Position numbers and translations under genes: made by a program. A stretch of DNA of 52,183 nucleotides from Micrococcales bacterium. Its GTDB lineage: Bacteria > Actinomycetota > Actinomycetes > Actinomycetales > Dermatophilaceae. Position 1 is the first letter of the stretch. Each line of letters begins with the position of its first letter. Below, in pieces: positions 1 through 8,781 of the stretch. The stretch lies in contig JAJTBD010000024.1 of NCBI GenBank assembly GCA_021287075.1, positions 1 to 52,183 on the forward strand. Direction: 5' to 3'. A model generated the notes under the pieces. The model saw only the letters and a program-made list of their open reading frames with translations, was not told the origin of the DNA and ran no database searches.

Positions 1-56
1 ACTCGGAGGCCGCCCGCCCATCAGCCGCCTGTAACCAACGTGGCGGCCGGGTACAG

Positions 57-1865
57 CTAGCCGCCGGCCGACAGGAGGCGCGCGCGCAGGCCGGAGGCCC
101 GCACGGCCCGGCGCTCCACGGCCGCGCGGACCACGTCATCGGAGCCGACGACGCGCACGAGTGACCTGGCCCGGGTGACGGCGGTATAGAGCAGCTCGCG
201 GGTCAGCAGCGGCGAGTCCTCGTCGGGCAGCAGGACGGTGATCTCGTCGGCCTGGGAGCCCTGGGCCTTGTGGATCGTCATGGCGTGCATCGTCTCGACA
301 TCGCCGAGCCTGCTGGGGGCATAGAAGGCGGGACCGGAGGTCCCCTCGATGACCGCGACCGGGCGGCCGTCCTCGCCGCGGACGACGGCACCGGTGTCTC
401 CGTTGAAGACCCCGACGGCATAGTCGTTGGCCGTGATCAGCAGCGGGCGCCCGAGATACATCGGGTCATAGAGGCCGTCGCCGGTGCTCTCGGTGAGCCA
501 GTGCTCGACGTGACGGTTCCAGGCGCGCACGCCGTGGGGGCCGGAGCGGTGTGCGCACAGCAGCCGGTGGCGGCCGAGCACGCCGAGAACCCGCTCGCTG
601 TCACCGGCCTCGGCGGCTGCGTGCAGCGCGAGGGCCTGGTCGAGCAGTGGGGGGCGGAGGACCTCGCCGGGGTCAACACCGTCGTGGTGGACCACCTCGC
701 GGCTGCGGGCGTGGAGCACCTCGAGCGCGGCGTCGGCGTCGCCGGAGCGCAGTGCTGTTGCGAGAGAGCCGATCTCGGCCCCGAAGCGGTGGCTCACCCG
801 CAGGCGGCCGACCTCGACGGCCGGGGTGGAGCCCGCGGCGATGGCCTCGTCGGACGCCGCGACGAGATCGGCGAGGACCGCGCCGGCGTCGACGGAGACC
901 AACTGGTCGGCGTCGCCGACAAGGATGAGCCGGGTGGTCGGCCGCAGGGCCTCGAGCAGGTGGCGCATCATCGACAGCGAGACCATCGACGCCTCGTCAA
1001 CGACGATCACGTCGTGGGGCAGCCGGTTGCCGGCGTTGTGGCGGAAGCGCCCCGAGCCCCCCGGCAGCCAGCCGAGCAGCCGGTGCAGGGTGGAAGCAGG
1101 GACATCGCCCACCGCGCGCAGCCGCTCCCGGCCGGCCTCGTCGAGCCCGCCGCGCTGGAGGAATGCCTCGACCGCCTCGCTGGTGGCCTCGCGCAGCCGC
1201 GCGGCGGCCTTGCCGGTGGGGGCTGCCAGCGCGATCCGGGGCGGCCGACCACTGCCGGCCAGCGCGTGCTGCTCGGCGAGGAGGGCCAGGACGCCCGCGA
1301 CGGTCGTGGTCTTGCCGGTGCCAGGCCCGCCGGTGACGACCGTGGTCCAGCTGCGTGAGGCGGCCTCGGCGGCGGCGCGCTGCTCGGTCCACGAGTCGCC
1401 GGCGAAGAAGCGGGCGAGGCCCTCGGCCAGCGCAGTCTCGTCGACGACTGGTGGCTGCTGCGCGGCCCGGGCGAGAAGCGCGTCGCAGACCGCGACCTCC
1501 TGGGCGTGGTAGCGCTGGAGATAGAGCAGCCCGTGCTCGTGCACGAGCGCCCCGGCGTCGGCGAGCGGGCTGGCCATCACGGACTCGAGCCACTGTCCTG
1601 CGTCTGGCCACTCGCGCTCGGGGAGCACCGCCGACAGGCCGGCGAGGTCGACCCCGACCGATCCGCGGCGGACCGCGCGCGCGGCGAGCGCCACGGCCAG
1701 GCCGACCGAGTCGTCGTCGACGCCCCCGAGCCGGGTCAGGGTCTGCGCGATATGGACATCGGCGGCGGTCAGGATGCCGGCGGCGTTGGCCTCGGCCAGC
1801 ACCCCGGTCGCCGAGCGGGCCAGCCGGCGGTCGTGTGCGCCGGTGGACTCCCACAGCTCGCTCAT
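57..1865 (-). CDS. recD: RecD, exodeoxyribonuclease V alpha subunit (5'-3' helicase)
   Basis: This is the SF1 5'-3' helicase subunit of RecBCD, which processes double-strand DNA ends for recombination in the cytoplasm. The 602 aa length matches the family (about 600). An N-terminal region of about 160 residues precedes Walker A GGPGTGKTT (residues 179-187). Downstream are a Walker B-type VVDEAS, a TIHKAQGS motif and the C-terminal LLYTAVTRA motif typical of RecD/TraA helicases. The ATG overlaps the recB stop (ATGA at 1862-1865), so it is translationally coupled and is the last gene of recC-recB-recD. The TAG stop lies at 57-59. The gene is intact, and the assignment is secure from both motifs and context. 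Confidence 0.96.
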   Translation of the reverse strand: MSELWESTGAHDRRLARSATGVLAEANAAGILTAADVHIAQTLTRLGGVDDDSVGLAVALAARAVRRGSVGVDLAGLSAVLPEREWPDAGQWLESVMASPLADAGALVHEHGLLYLQRYHAQEVAVCDALLARAAQQPPVVDETALAEGLARFFAGDSWTEQRAAAEAASRSWTTVVTGGPGTGKTTTVAGVLALLAEQHALAGSGRPPRIALAAPTGKAAARLREATSEAVEAFLQRGGLDEAGRERLRAVGDVPASTLHRLLGWLPGGSGRFRHNAGNRLPHDVIVVDEASMVSLSMMRHLLEALRPTTRLILVGDADQLVSVDAGAVLADLVAASDEAIAAGSTPAVEVGRLRVSHRFGAEIGSLATALRSGDADAALEVLHARSREVVHHDGVDPGEVLRPPLLDQALALHAAAEAGDSERVLGVLGRHRLLCAHRSGPHGVRAWNRHVEHWLTESTGDGLYDPMYLGRPLLITANDYAVGVFNGDTGAVVRGEDGRPVAVIEGTSGPAFYAPSRLGDVETMHAMTIHKAQGSQADEITVLLPDEDSPLLTRELLYTAVTRARSLVRVVGSDDVVRAAVERRAVRASGLRARLLSAGG

Positions 1866-4800
1866 GGCGTCTCACCCCCGTCGAGCAGGTCGGACAGCTC
1901 GAGGACGAGCCCGACCGGCGGGCGCCACGAGAAGACACCGCACGGGTTGCCGTCGACGACTGGGGTCTGCGGCCCGCACATGCCGCGGACATAGAGATAG
2001 AGCACTCCGCCTAGATGGCGCTCGGGGTCGTAGTCGGGCAGGCGCCAGCGCAGATAGCGGTGGGCCACAACGGCATACAGCAGGGCCTGGAGGGGATAGG
2101 AGGAGTGGCCCATGGCGTCGTCGAGCGCCTCGGGGCGGTAGGCCGACGCCATGAGCGGCTCGTCGGAGTCGAACGGGCCGAGCCAGTTGGTCTTGTAGTC
2201 GACGACGAGATAGGCGCCGGTGGTGGGGACGCGGAGCAGGACGTCGACAGAGCCGGTGAGATAGCCGCGCAGGGGCTGGTCGGCCAGGGCCGGGTCGGCG
2301 AGCGCGGCGGCGAAGCGGCGCACCGGGTCTCCCTCGGGCAGGTGACGCTCGAGCATCGGCCTCAGGTCGCCCAGCGTGGGCCCGTCGGCGTGGGCACCGC
2401 GGGGCGATCGTGCCCAATTGGGCGAAAGGTGAGCGGACGGGGTGAGGGCGGACGGGCCGGGGGCTGCGGGGCGAGGGGCAGCGGGGCGAGGGGCAGCGGG
2501 GTGGGCTGCCCGGACGAGATCACCGCCAGAGAGGGGCAGCTCGAAGTCCATCTCGCACAGGCGGTCCCGGCCGATGTCGACGAGGGTGGCGTCGCCGGCG
2601 AGCGGACCGAGGGGGGTGCGACACACGGCGTCGAGGGCATCGGCGAGCGCGGCGGGGTCGAGCTCGACCGGCCACCACACGAGCTGCTCGCGCACCGTCT
2701 GCTCGAGCTCCACGCGCAGGTCGGGCGAGGCCGGGTCGGTCTCCTCCAGGGCGGCGTGGACCAGCGAGCCGAAGGTCGCGCCGACGGGCAGGTCGGCCAT
2801 CGGCGAGGGGAGGTCGCCCGCGACGACGGGTCCCGCCGGCTCCAGATCGCTCAGGGGGAAGAGCGCGTCGGTGTCGTCGGGCGCGACCGGGTCGGGGCCG
2901 TCGGGCTCGTCCTGCCGGGGCGGCGTCTCGGGCTCGGAGTCGACACCGGGCGTCGCGATGGTGTCGGCGGGGGTGCTGAGCGCGGTGTAGGAGGTGCGAC
3001 GCCAGTCGGTGTCGATGACCCGCTCGAAGACCCTCGCGGCGAGCTGGGGCTCGCCCTCTCGGGCCGGCTGGGCCGGCACCGGGGGCAGGTCTGCGGTCTC
3101 GACGTGGAGCGCGCCTGCCTGCTCCCACTGCTGGAGGCGGGCCTCGATCTCGTCACCACCCGGGACGGACACCTGGTCGCGCACCCGGGCCGCCTCTCCG
3201 ATCGAGTCGGGGCGACGGCCGAAGACGAGCCGGTGGAGCGCCGAGGTGGGCGCCTGGGAGGAGGGTGCCCACCACAGGACCGCCTGGGACTGGGCCCGGG
3301 TGAGCGCGACATAGAGCAGCCGCAGCGACTCGCCGGCCTCCTCCTCCTTGGCCTTGCGCACATGAGCCGACCAGAGCGGGCCGTCGCCGCCGACGTCGAG
3401 GCAGCGCTCCTCCTCTGGCGGGTCGGAGTGATAGCGCGGGATGTCGGGGTCGGGCGCCCACCGCTCGCCGAGGGTGGGCAGATAGACGATCGGGAACTGA
3501 AGACCCTTGCTGCCGTGGATGGTCGAGAGCTGCACAGCGGCGGCGTCGGTGTCGAGCCGGCGGGTGCGGCTGCTGGCCGACTCGAGTGCGTCGTCGGCGA
3601 CCTGGGCCTGGAGGAAGTCGACGAGCCCGAGGACCCCGAGGCCCTCGTCGCGGGCCGCGGCGTGGAGCAGCTGGCCGACGTGGCGCAGGTCGGTCAGGGT
3701 GCGCTCGCCGCCCACCCCGGCCAGGACCCGCGCGCCCAGCCCCTCGACTGTGAGGGTCTCGACGACCGCTGCCAGACCGCGCCGGTCGAGCACCTCGGCT
3801 AGTCGCCGCAGCCGGGCCGACAGCCGGTCGGAGAGCGCGTCGCCACCGCGCACGAGGTCGGCGGCGCTGTAGCCGAGGAAGGGGGTGAGCGCGGCGGCCC
3901 GCGCCCGGTCGGCGCGATGGGGCGCGGCGATGCCATGGAGCAGCGCGAGCCACGAGCGCCCGGCCTCGGTGTGATAGACGCTGCCGCCGCCGGCCATCAC
4001 CGCCGGCACCCCGAGGGCGCGAAGCTCGGCCTGCACCTCGTGGAGGGTGTTGACGCGATAGGCGATCACGGCAATGTCCTTGGCGCGCAACGGCTCTGCG
4101 TCAAAGGTTGCCTCGGACGCGAGGACCCGCGCGATGTCGCGGGCGACATCGCGGTTGATGTGGGCGCGGATGTCGGCGATCGCCTTGCGACCGGCGGTAT
4201 GCCGCGCTGGGTCCACCCGCCGCAGCCGGAGCGGGTGGGGGGCCGGCAGGTGCGCGAGGCGCGTGCCGGGGTGGACTCCCTCCACCCGGTGGACGACGAT
4301 CTGGTCGTCGCCCAGCGGCGCTCCGAGCAGCAGTGCCTGCTGGGCGCGCAGCAGGTCGCTGTCGGCGCGGTAGTTGCGCGGCAGGGTGCGGCGCATGCCC
4401 GCGGTGCGGGCGGCCTGGAGATAGGTGGTGACGTCTCCGCCGCGGAAGGCATAGATGGCCTGCTTGGGGTCGCCGATCAGGACCATCACGGCATGGCCGG
4501 AGAAGGCCCGGTCGAGGACCTGCCACTGGACGGGGTCGGTGTCCTGGAACTCGTCGACCAGCACCACGCGCCACCGCTGGCGCATGCGGGCGCGGGCAGG
4601 CGAGTCGTCGGGCTCGAGCGCGGCGGCGAGCTGGGAGAGCAGGTCGTTGTAGTGCAGCACCCCACGCAGCCGCTTGCGGCGGTCGAACTCGCGGCGGACG
4701 GCCACGGCATACCCCACCCGGCGCCCGACCGGGGAGTCTGGCGGCGCGTCGACGGGCTCGATGCGGGCGGGCGAGTCGGAGGTGACCTCGCGGGCGATCC

Positions 4801-5359
4801 GGACGGCGTCCTTGTAGGAGAAGAGCGGGGCCTGGCTGGAGCCGACGAAACCACGCAGATAGATGTCGTCGACGACGTCGAGCAGGAGCTCATCGAGGTC
4901 CTCGACCAGGGTGGCGCGGGCATCGGTGTCACCGGCCACGCCCAGGGAGCCGAGCACGAGGTGGCAGAACTGGTGGGTGGTCGCGATGGTCGCAGCGTCG
5001 AAGTCGCTCAGCGCGGCACCCACCCGCTCGAGCCGGGCGGCGAGCTCCTCCTCGGGGCCACTCAGCAGCAGGTCGAGCAGCTCGTCGCGGCCCGGGTCGT
5101 CGGCGACGAGGCCCGGGGAGGGGGTGGCGGCGGCGAGCGCCCGCTCGACAAGCACCAGCTGGGCACGCACCCGCGCCCGCAGCTCCTGGGTCGCGGCCCG
5201 GGAGAAGGTGACGACGAGCAGCTCGTCAAGAGTGGCCCGGCCCTCGGCGACGAAGCGCGCGACGAGCGCGCCGATCGTCCAGGTCTTGCCGGTGCCGGCG
5301 CTGGCCTCGAGCAGGACGGTGCCGGTCGGGAGCGGGTCGGTGATGCGGAACGGCTCCAT
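1862..5359 (-). CDS. recB: RecB, exodeoxyribonuclease V beta subunit (helicase-nuclease)
   Basis: This is the 3'-5' helicase and nuclease subunit of RecBCD. Walker A ASAGTGKT is at residues 19-26, followed by the UvrD-type VDEFQDTDPVQW motif and a LYVALTRAQ motif. The C-terminal RecB nuclease carries a GSVDVLLR segment, VVDYKTNW and a YPLQALLYAV motif, so nuclease residues appear intact. The 1165 aa length is close to the family norm (about 1180). I chose the ATG at 5357-5359 because it overlaps the recC stop (TGATG) and begins the conserved MEPFRITDPLP; a 14-residue upstream extension is unlikely. Unusual: between the helicase and nuclease domains there is an Ala-Pro-rich stretch (three PAAPRP-like units, about 2440-2505), followed by SPNWARSP. 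The latter is encoded by a copy of the dispersed GCCCAATTGGGC palindrome (2401-2430). Confidence 0.96.
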   Translation of the reverse strand: MEPFRITDPLPTGTVLLEASAGTGKTWTIGALVARFVAEGRATLDELLVVTFSRAATQELRARVRAQLVLVERALAAATPSPGLVADDPGRDELLDLLLSGPEEELAARLERVGAALSDFDAATIATTHQFCHLVLGSLGVAGDTDARATLVEDLDELLLDVVDDIYLRGFVGSSQAPLFSYKDAVRIAREVTSDSPARIEPVDAPPDSPVGRRVGYAVAVRREFDRRKRLRGVLHYNDLLSQLAAALEPDDSPARARMRQRWRVVLVDEFQDTDPVQWQVLDRAFSGHAVMVLIGDPKQAIYAFRGGDVTTYLQAARTAGMRRTLPRNYRADSDLLRAQQALLLGAPLGDDQIVVHRVEGVHPGTRLAHLPAPHPLRLRRVDPARHTAGRKAIADIRAHINRDVARDIARVLASEATFDAEPLRAKDIAVIAYRVNTLHEVQAELRALGVPAVMAGGGSVYHTEAGRSWLALLHGIAAPHRADRARAAALTPFLGYSAADLVRGGDALSDRLSARLRRLAEVLDRRGLAAVVETLTVEGLGARVLAGVGGERTLTDLRHVGQLLHAAARDEGLGVLGLVDFLQAQVADDALESASSRTRRLDTDAAAVQLSTIHGSKGLQFPIVYLPTLGERWAPDPDIPRYHSDPPEEERCLDVGGDGPLWSAHVRKAKEEEAGESLRLLYVALTRAQSQAVLWWAPSSQAPTSALHRLVFGRRPDSIGEAARVRDQVSVPGGDEIEARLQQWEQAGALHVETADLPPVPAQPAREGEPQLAARVFERVIDTDWRRTSYTALSTPADTIATPGVDSEPETPPRQDEPDGPDPVAPDDTDALFPLSDLEPAGPVVAGDLPSPMADLPVGATFGSLVHAALEETDPASPDLRVELEQTVREQLVWWPVELDPAALADALDAVCRTPLGPLAGDATLVDIGRDRLCEMDFELPLSGGDLVRAAHPAAPRPAAPRPAAPGPSALTPSAHLSPNWARSPRGAHADGPTLGDLRPMLERHLPEGDPVRRFAAALADPALADQPLRGYLTGSVDVLLRVPTTGAYLVVDYKTNWLGPFDSDEPLMASAYRPEALDDAMGHSSYPLQALLYAVVAHRYLRWRLPDYDPERHLGGVLYLYVRGMCGPQTPVVDGNPCGVFSWRPPVGLVLELSDLLDGGETP
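2401..2430. repeat. Palindromic element copy inside recB
   Basis: The core GCCCAATTGGGC lies at 2412-2423, flanked by TTTC on one side and ACGATCGCCCC on the other (read on the minus strand). The same flank occurs in the intergenic array at 28937-29028. It is translated in frame as SPNWARSP within the recB linker, next to Ala-Pro repeats. It looks like an element tolerated in an unstructured linker. Related copies: 19709, 28937, 34148, 34300, 34441, 46998, 47087. Confidence 0.8.
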
Positions 5360-8300
5360 CACACCCGCTCCTTGCGCTCGAACTCCAGGACCGGCCCCCA
5401 CAGCCGGATCGCGAACTGCCCCAGCCGGGTCGACTCATCGGGCGACCAGCGCTCGTCGTCGCGGGCCGGGCCGGTGAGGGCGTCGATGCCGACCTGGCCG
5501 CCGTGGATGCGCTGGGCTGCGGGCTGGGCGTTCTCACCCGGGAAGCCGAAACCGCTGGCCCACTTCTTGGCCGCCGCGGCGAGGGCGTCGTCCTCGCTGC
5601 GCCCCCGCTGGCGCGCGAAGGCCTCGGCCGTGCCGGGGGGCATCGGCACGGGCTCGTCCATGCCGCGGCGATAGAGGTCGACCAGGTCGGTCAGGATCTC
5701 GCGGGCCCGCTCGGGGGTGACACCCGAATAGCGCACGCGCGCGACTCGCCCCCGGTCGCGGCCGATGGCCACCCCCTGCCACTGTGCGGTGGGCTCGGCG
5801 GCCTGGAGCGCGAGATAGCGCACCCACACGGGCAGGAGGTTCTTGGGCGCGAGCGAGGAGTAGCCGTAGTGGAGGGTGCACCCGTCGACGGTGCCGGCGA
5901 CCGTGCCGGTGAGGCGGATGCCGCCGGGCAGGTCGAGGTCGAGGTCGACGGCCCGGGTCGCCCCCGACAGGTGAGTCATCGCGGCGCCGGCGACGCGGCC
6001 GGCCGTGGTGAGGATGTCGTCGAGCACGACGAAGGCGAGGCCGCCCGGTGGCAGCGACCCCCTGCGCAGCTCGGCCTGGACGACATCGTCGGGGGTGGCC
6101 CCGCCGACGAGCGCGCGGGCCACGCGGTCGCCGATGGCCCATCGCTCCAGTCCGGTCGGCTCGAGGGGGATGGCGTCACGGCCGCTCTCGGGCACCTCGG
6201 GGAGGCGGATGCCGAGGCGGCGCGACAGGTGTGCGCGATAGGGGTCGCGGACGAACTCGACCAGCTCGTCGACCGAGACCTCGCGCAGGTCGGCCGGGTC
6301 GAGGGGCTGGCCGAAGGCGTCGTCGGCATGCCGCTCCCCCAGCGCCGCCCGCGCGCCGGCGAGCGCGGCGAGGTCGAAGCTGGCCGGCGGGTCGCCCTCT
6401 GCCGCAGTGAAATTGCGTTCGTCAAAGACCTGGAGCGGGTGGCGCATCAGCACGTCGGGACCGCCGGTGGCCGTCACCGCGAGGCTGTCGATGAGCTCCC
6501 CGAGCGGGACGGCGGGTGGGCGCTCGGCGCCGGTGTGCTCGTCGGCGCCGGAATAGATGACGACGAGCTGCTCCTGGGCGCTCATGATCGCGTCGAGCAG
6601 CAGCTGGCGGTCCTCGCTGCGGCTGTCACGCTCGCCGGTGAGCGGCCGGCGCGCGAGGGCGTCGTCGCCGTCGGGCACGGTGGTGCGGGGGAAGACACCG
6701 TCGTCGAGGCCCATGAGCACGACGACCTTGTGGGGCACGGCGCGCATGGGCACGAGCGTGCAGACCGTGAGGGTGCCGGTGCGGAAGCTCGCCCGGGTGG
6801 GGCGGGCAGAGAGCCCGGTGTGGAGCAGGGCCCGCACGTCGGGCAGCCGCAGCACCGCGGCGTCGCCGGCGCCCTCGGCGATCGCGGACAGCTCGCGCGT
6901 GAAGAGGCTGAGCTCGGCGGCATCGGTCGCGGAGGGGTCGGCGAGGTCGAGCACCCCCTCGCGCAGCGCCTCGGTCCACTCGGCCGCCGGACGGGCACCG
7001 CCGAGCCGGCCCAGGGTCGCGGTGAGGCGGGCGACCAGCTCGGTCAGCCGCCCGGCCAGGTCGAGGTCGCCGGAGTCGAGACTGACCAGCGCCAGCGCGT
7101 CGCCGACACCGCTCACCTCGACACCGTCGACGGCCAGTCCGGCGATGAGCCGGTCGAGGCCGGCGGCCCAGGTGTTCTGGGGGAACTGCCCGAGCCGATA
7201 GGTCTCGAGGTGCTCACTGTCGAGGCCCCAGCGCACGGCCGCGGCGCGCCCCCACTCGGCGATCGTGTCCAGGTCGTCGTCGTCGAACCCGAAGCGCCGC
7301 GCCACCACGGGGGTCCGGGCGAGGTCGAGCACCTCGGTGAGGCTGACCCGCGACTCGGCGAGCGTGAGCAGCTGGGCGGCCACCCCGAGCAGGGCGTTGG
7401 TGTGGATGGGCCCGCGGTCGGCCAGCCGGACCCGCAGCCGATGGGCCGGGTGACCCTCGGCCGGGTCGGCAAAGAGCCCGCCGAGCCCGAAGGCCGCCTG
7501 GAGCAGCGGCGCATAGGCCTCGATGTCGGGGCACATGACGAGGATGTCGCGCGGCTCGATGTCGGGCCGGTCGGCGAGGATGCCGACGAGCAGCTCGCGC
7601 AGCACCTCGACCTCGCGCCCCATGCCATGGCACGCGTGCACCTGCACCGACCGGTCACCGGGATCGCGCACGCGGCCGCCGACGATCTCGGCGTCGGGGG
7701 CCTGGCCGGCCCGCAGGTCGTGCTGGAGCCAGCCGAGCAGGTCGCCGCGGTCGGCCACCTCATCGGTGGGCGGGTGGTCGACGACATCGTGCGCCAGGGC
7801 GAGGGTGCGCTGCACCTCACGCGCGTCGCGCCCCAGCGTGGCCAGCAGCGGATGACGGACGTATGCCGCGCTGCGGTCAGCCGCGCGCGGCACCGGCCCG
7901 TCGGCGACCACCGGCGCGAGGTCGCCCCACAGCCGCGGCGAGGCCTGCGGCAGCCAGAGGTGGACCTCGCGGCGCTCGGCCAGGGCCTCGACCACCGACA
8001 GCTCGGCGAGCGGGAGCCGGGTGTGGCCAAAGAGCGACAGGCGTCCGGGCAGGTCGAGGCCGTCGTCGCCGGAGCGGATGCGGGCCACGGTCTGCTCCAC
8101 CCGCACGTCGGGCGGCACCGCGTCGACGCGCGCGAGCACCCGTCGCCACAGCTCGGGCTGCCACAGCAGGTCGTCGTCGAGGGGCCCGCCTGCGCCGTCG
8201 CCGTCGTCGCCGGCCCGCCAGGCGGCGACCATCGAGGGGCGCTGCGCGGCATACCCGCTGAAGAGGCCGGCCAGGCGGCGGGCGACGCTGTATCGACGGC

Positions 8301-8694
8301 CCGCCCGCAGCGTGGCCTCCTCGCCCGCGAGCCCGTGGCCGAGGTGGGCGGAGAGCGCGGCGCACCACGGCTCGCCCAGGGACTCGTCGATCGCGGCGAG
8401 CAGCGGCCAGGCGAGCCGGTCGGGGTGCCACGGGTCCTGCCGGTCGACACCCAGGACCAGCGCGGCCAGCGAGTGGGGGTTGAGGAAGCGCACCCCCGCG
8501 CAGACCCCGTCACCCCCGCGCGCGCCGACACCGAGCCGGTGGGAGAGCCGCTGGGCCAGCCAGCGCTCGACCCCCTTGGCGGGGACGGCCACGACCTCCT
8601 CGGCAAAGGGGTCGGGCAGGGGCGTGGCCAGCAGCTCGCCGAGGGCGTCGGCGAGCTGCTGCGCACCGGGCGCGCGGTGCAGGTGAAGGGCCAC
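5359..8694 (-). CDS. recC: RecC, exodeoxyribonuclease V gamma subunit
   Basis: This is the Chi-recognition and scaffold subunit of RecBCD, built from inactive helicase/nuclease folds. The length is about 1111 aa from the chosen GTG at 8692-8694 (E. coli RecC is about 1120). I chose this start because the conserved N-terminus reads ALHLHRAPGAQQLADALGEL, followed by EEVVAVPAKGVERWLAQRLS, which matches RecC N-termini; the open frame extends upstream to 9846 only as an antisense artefact over the next gene. There is no strong Shine-Dalgarno sequence, so the exact start is uncertain. The segment ILVMCPDIEAYAPLLQAAFG and the later VVVLMGLDDGVFPR are typical of the family. It is the first gene of recC-recB-recD and its stop overlaps the recB ATG (TGATG). 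It is divergent from the membrane protein starting at 8782. Confidence 0.92.
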   Translation of the reverse strand: MALHLHRAPGAQQLADALGELLATPLPDPFAEEVVAVPAKGVERWLAQRLSHRLGVGARGGDGVCAGVRFLNPHSLAALVLGVDRQDPWHPDRLAWPLLAAIDESLGEPWCAALSAHLGHGLAGEEATLRAGRRYSVARRLAGLFSGYAAQRPSMVAAWRAGDDGDGAGGPLDDDLLWQPELWRRVLARVDAVPPDVRVEQTVARIRSGDDGLDLPGRLSLFGHTRLPLAELSVVEALAERREVHLWLPQASPRLWGDLAPVVADGPVPRAADRSAAYVRHPLLATLGRDAREVQRTLALAHDVVDHPPTDEVADRGDLLGWLQHDLRAGQAPDAEIVGGRVRDPGDRSVQVHACHGMGREVEVLRELLVGILADRPDIEPRDILVMCPDIEAYAPLLQAAFGLGGLFADPAEGHPAHRLRVRLADRGPIHTNALLGVAAQLLTLAESRVSLTEVLDLARTPVVARRFGFDDDDLDTIAEWGRAAAVRWGLDSEHLETYRLGQFPQNTWAAGLDRLIAGLAVDGVEVSGVGDALALVSLDSGDLDLAGRLTELVARLTATLGRLGGARPAAEWTEALREGVLDLADPSATDAAELSLFTRELSAIAEGAGDAAVLRLPDVRALLHTGLSARPTRASFRTGTLTVCTLVPMRAVPHKVVVLMGLDDGVFPRTTVPDGDDALARRPLTGERDSRSEDRQLLLDAIMSAQEQLVVIYSGADEHTGAERPPAVPLGELIDSLAVTATGGPDVLMRHPLQVFDERNFTAAEGDPPASFDLAALAGARAALGERHADDAFGQPLDPADLREVSVDELVEFVRDPYRAHLSRRLGIRLPEVPESGRDAIPLEPTGLERWAIGDRVARALVGGATPDDVVQAELRRGSLPPGGLAFVVLDDILTTAGRVAGAAMTHLSGATRAVDLDLDLPGGIRLTGTVAGTVDGCTLHYGYSSLAPKNLLPVWVRYLALQAAEPTAQWQGVAIGRDRGRVARVRYSGVTPERAREILTDLVDLYRRGMDEPVPMPPGTAEAFARQRGRSEDDALAAAAKKWASGFGFPGENAQPAAQRIHGGQVGIDALTGPARDDERWSPDESTRLGQFAIRLWGPVLEFERKERV

Positions 8695-8768
8695 GACACA
8701 GACCCTAGCCAGCGGGACCGACAGGCCGGTGGCGGTCGCGACGATGGGGCCCCACCGCGCGCCCCGCA

Positions 8769-8781
8769 CTAGCCTGTAGCG
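8769..8781 (+). promoter_or_regulatory. Probable -10 element, leaderless promoter
   Basis: TAGCCT lies at 8770-8775, about 7 nt before the GTG at 8782. This spacing is typical of actinobacterial leaderless transcripts. No clear -35 was identified. Confidence 0.4.

Noticed and set aside
270..1358. Long plus-strand frames opposite recD, recB and recC (for example 2015-3802, 5503-8772)
   Set aside because: Antisense shadows of high-GC genes; low-complexity Arg/Gly/Ala-rich translations with no domain, fully overlapping secure genes.
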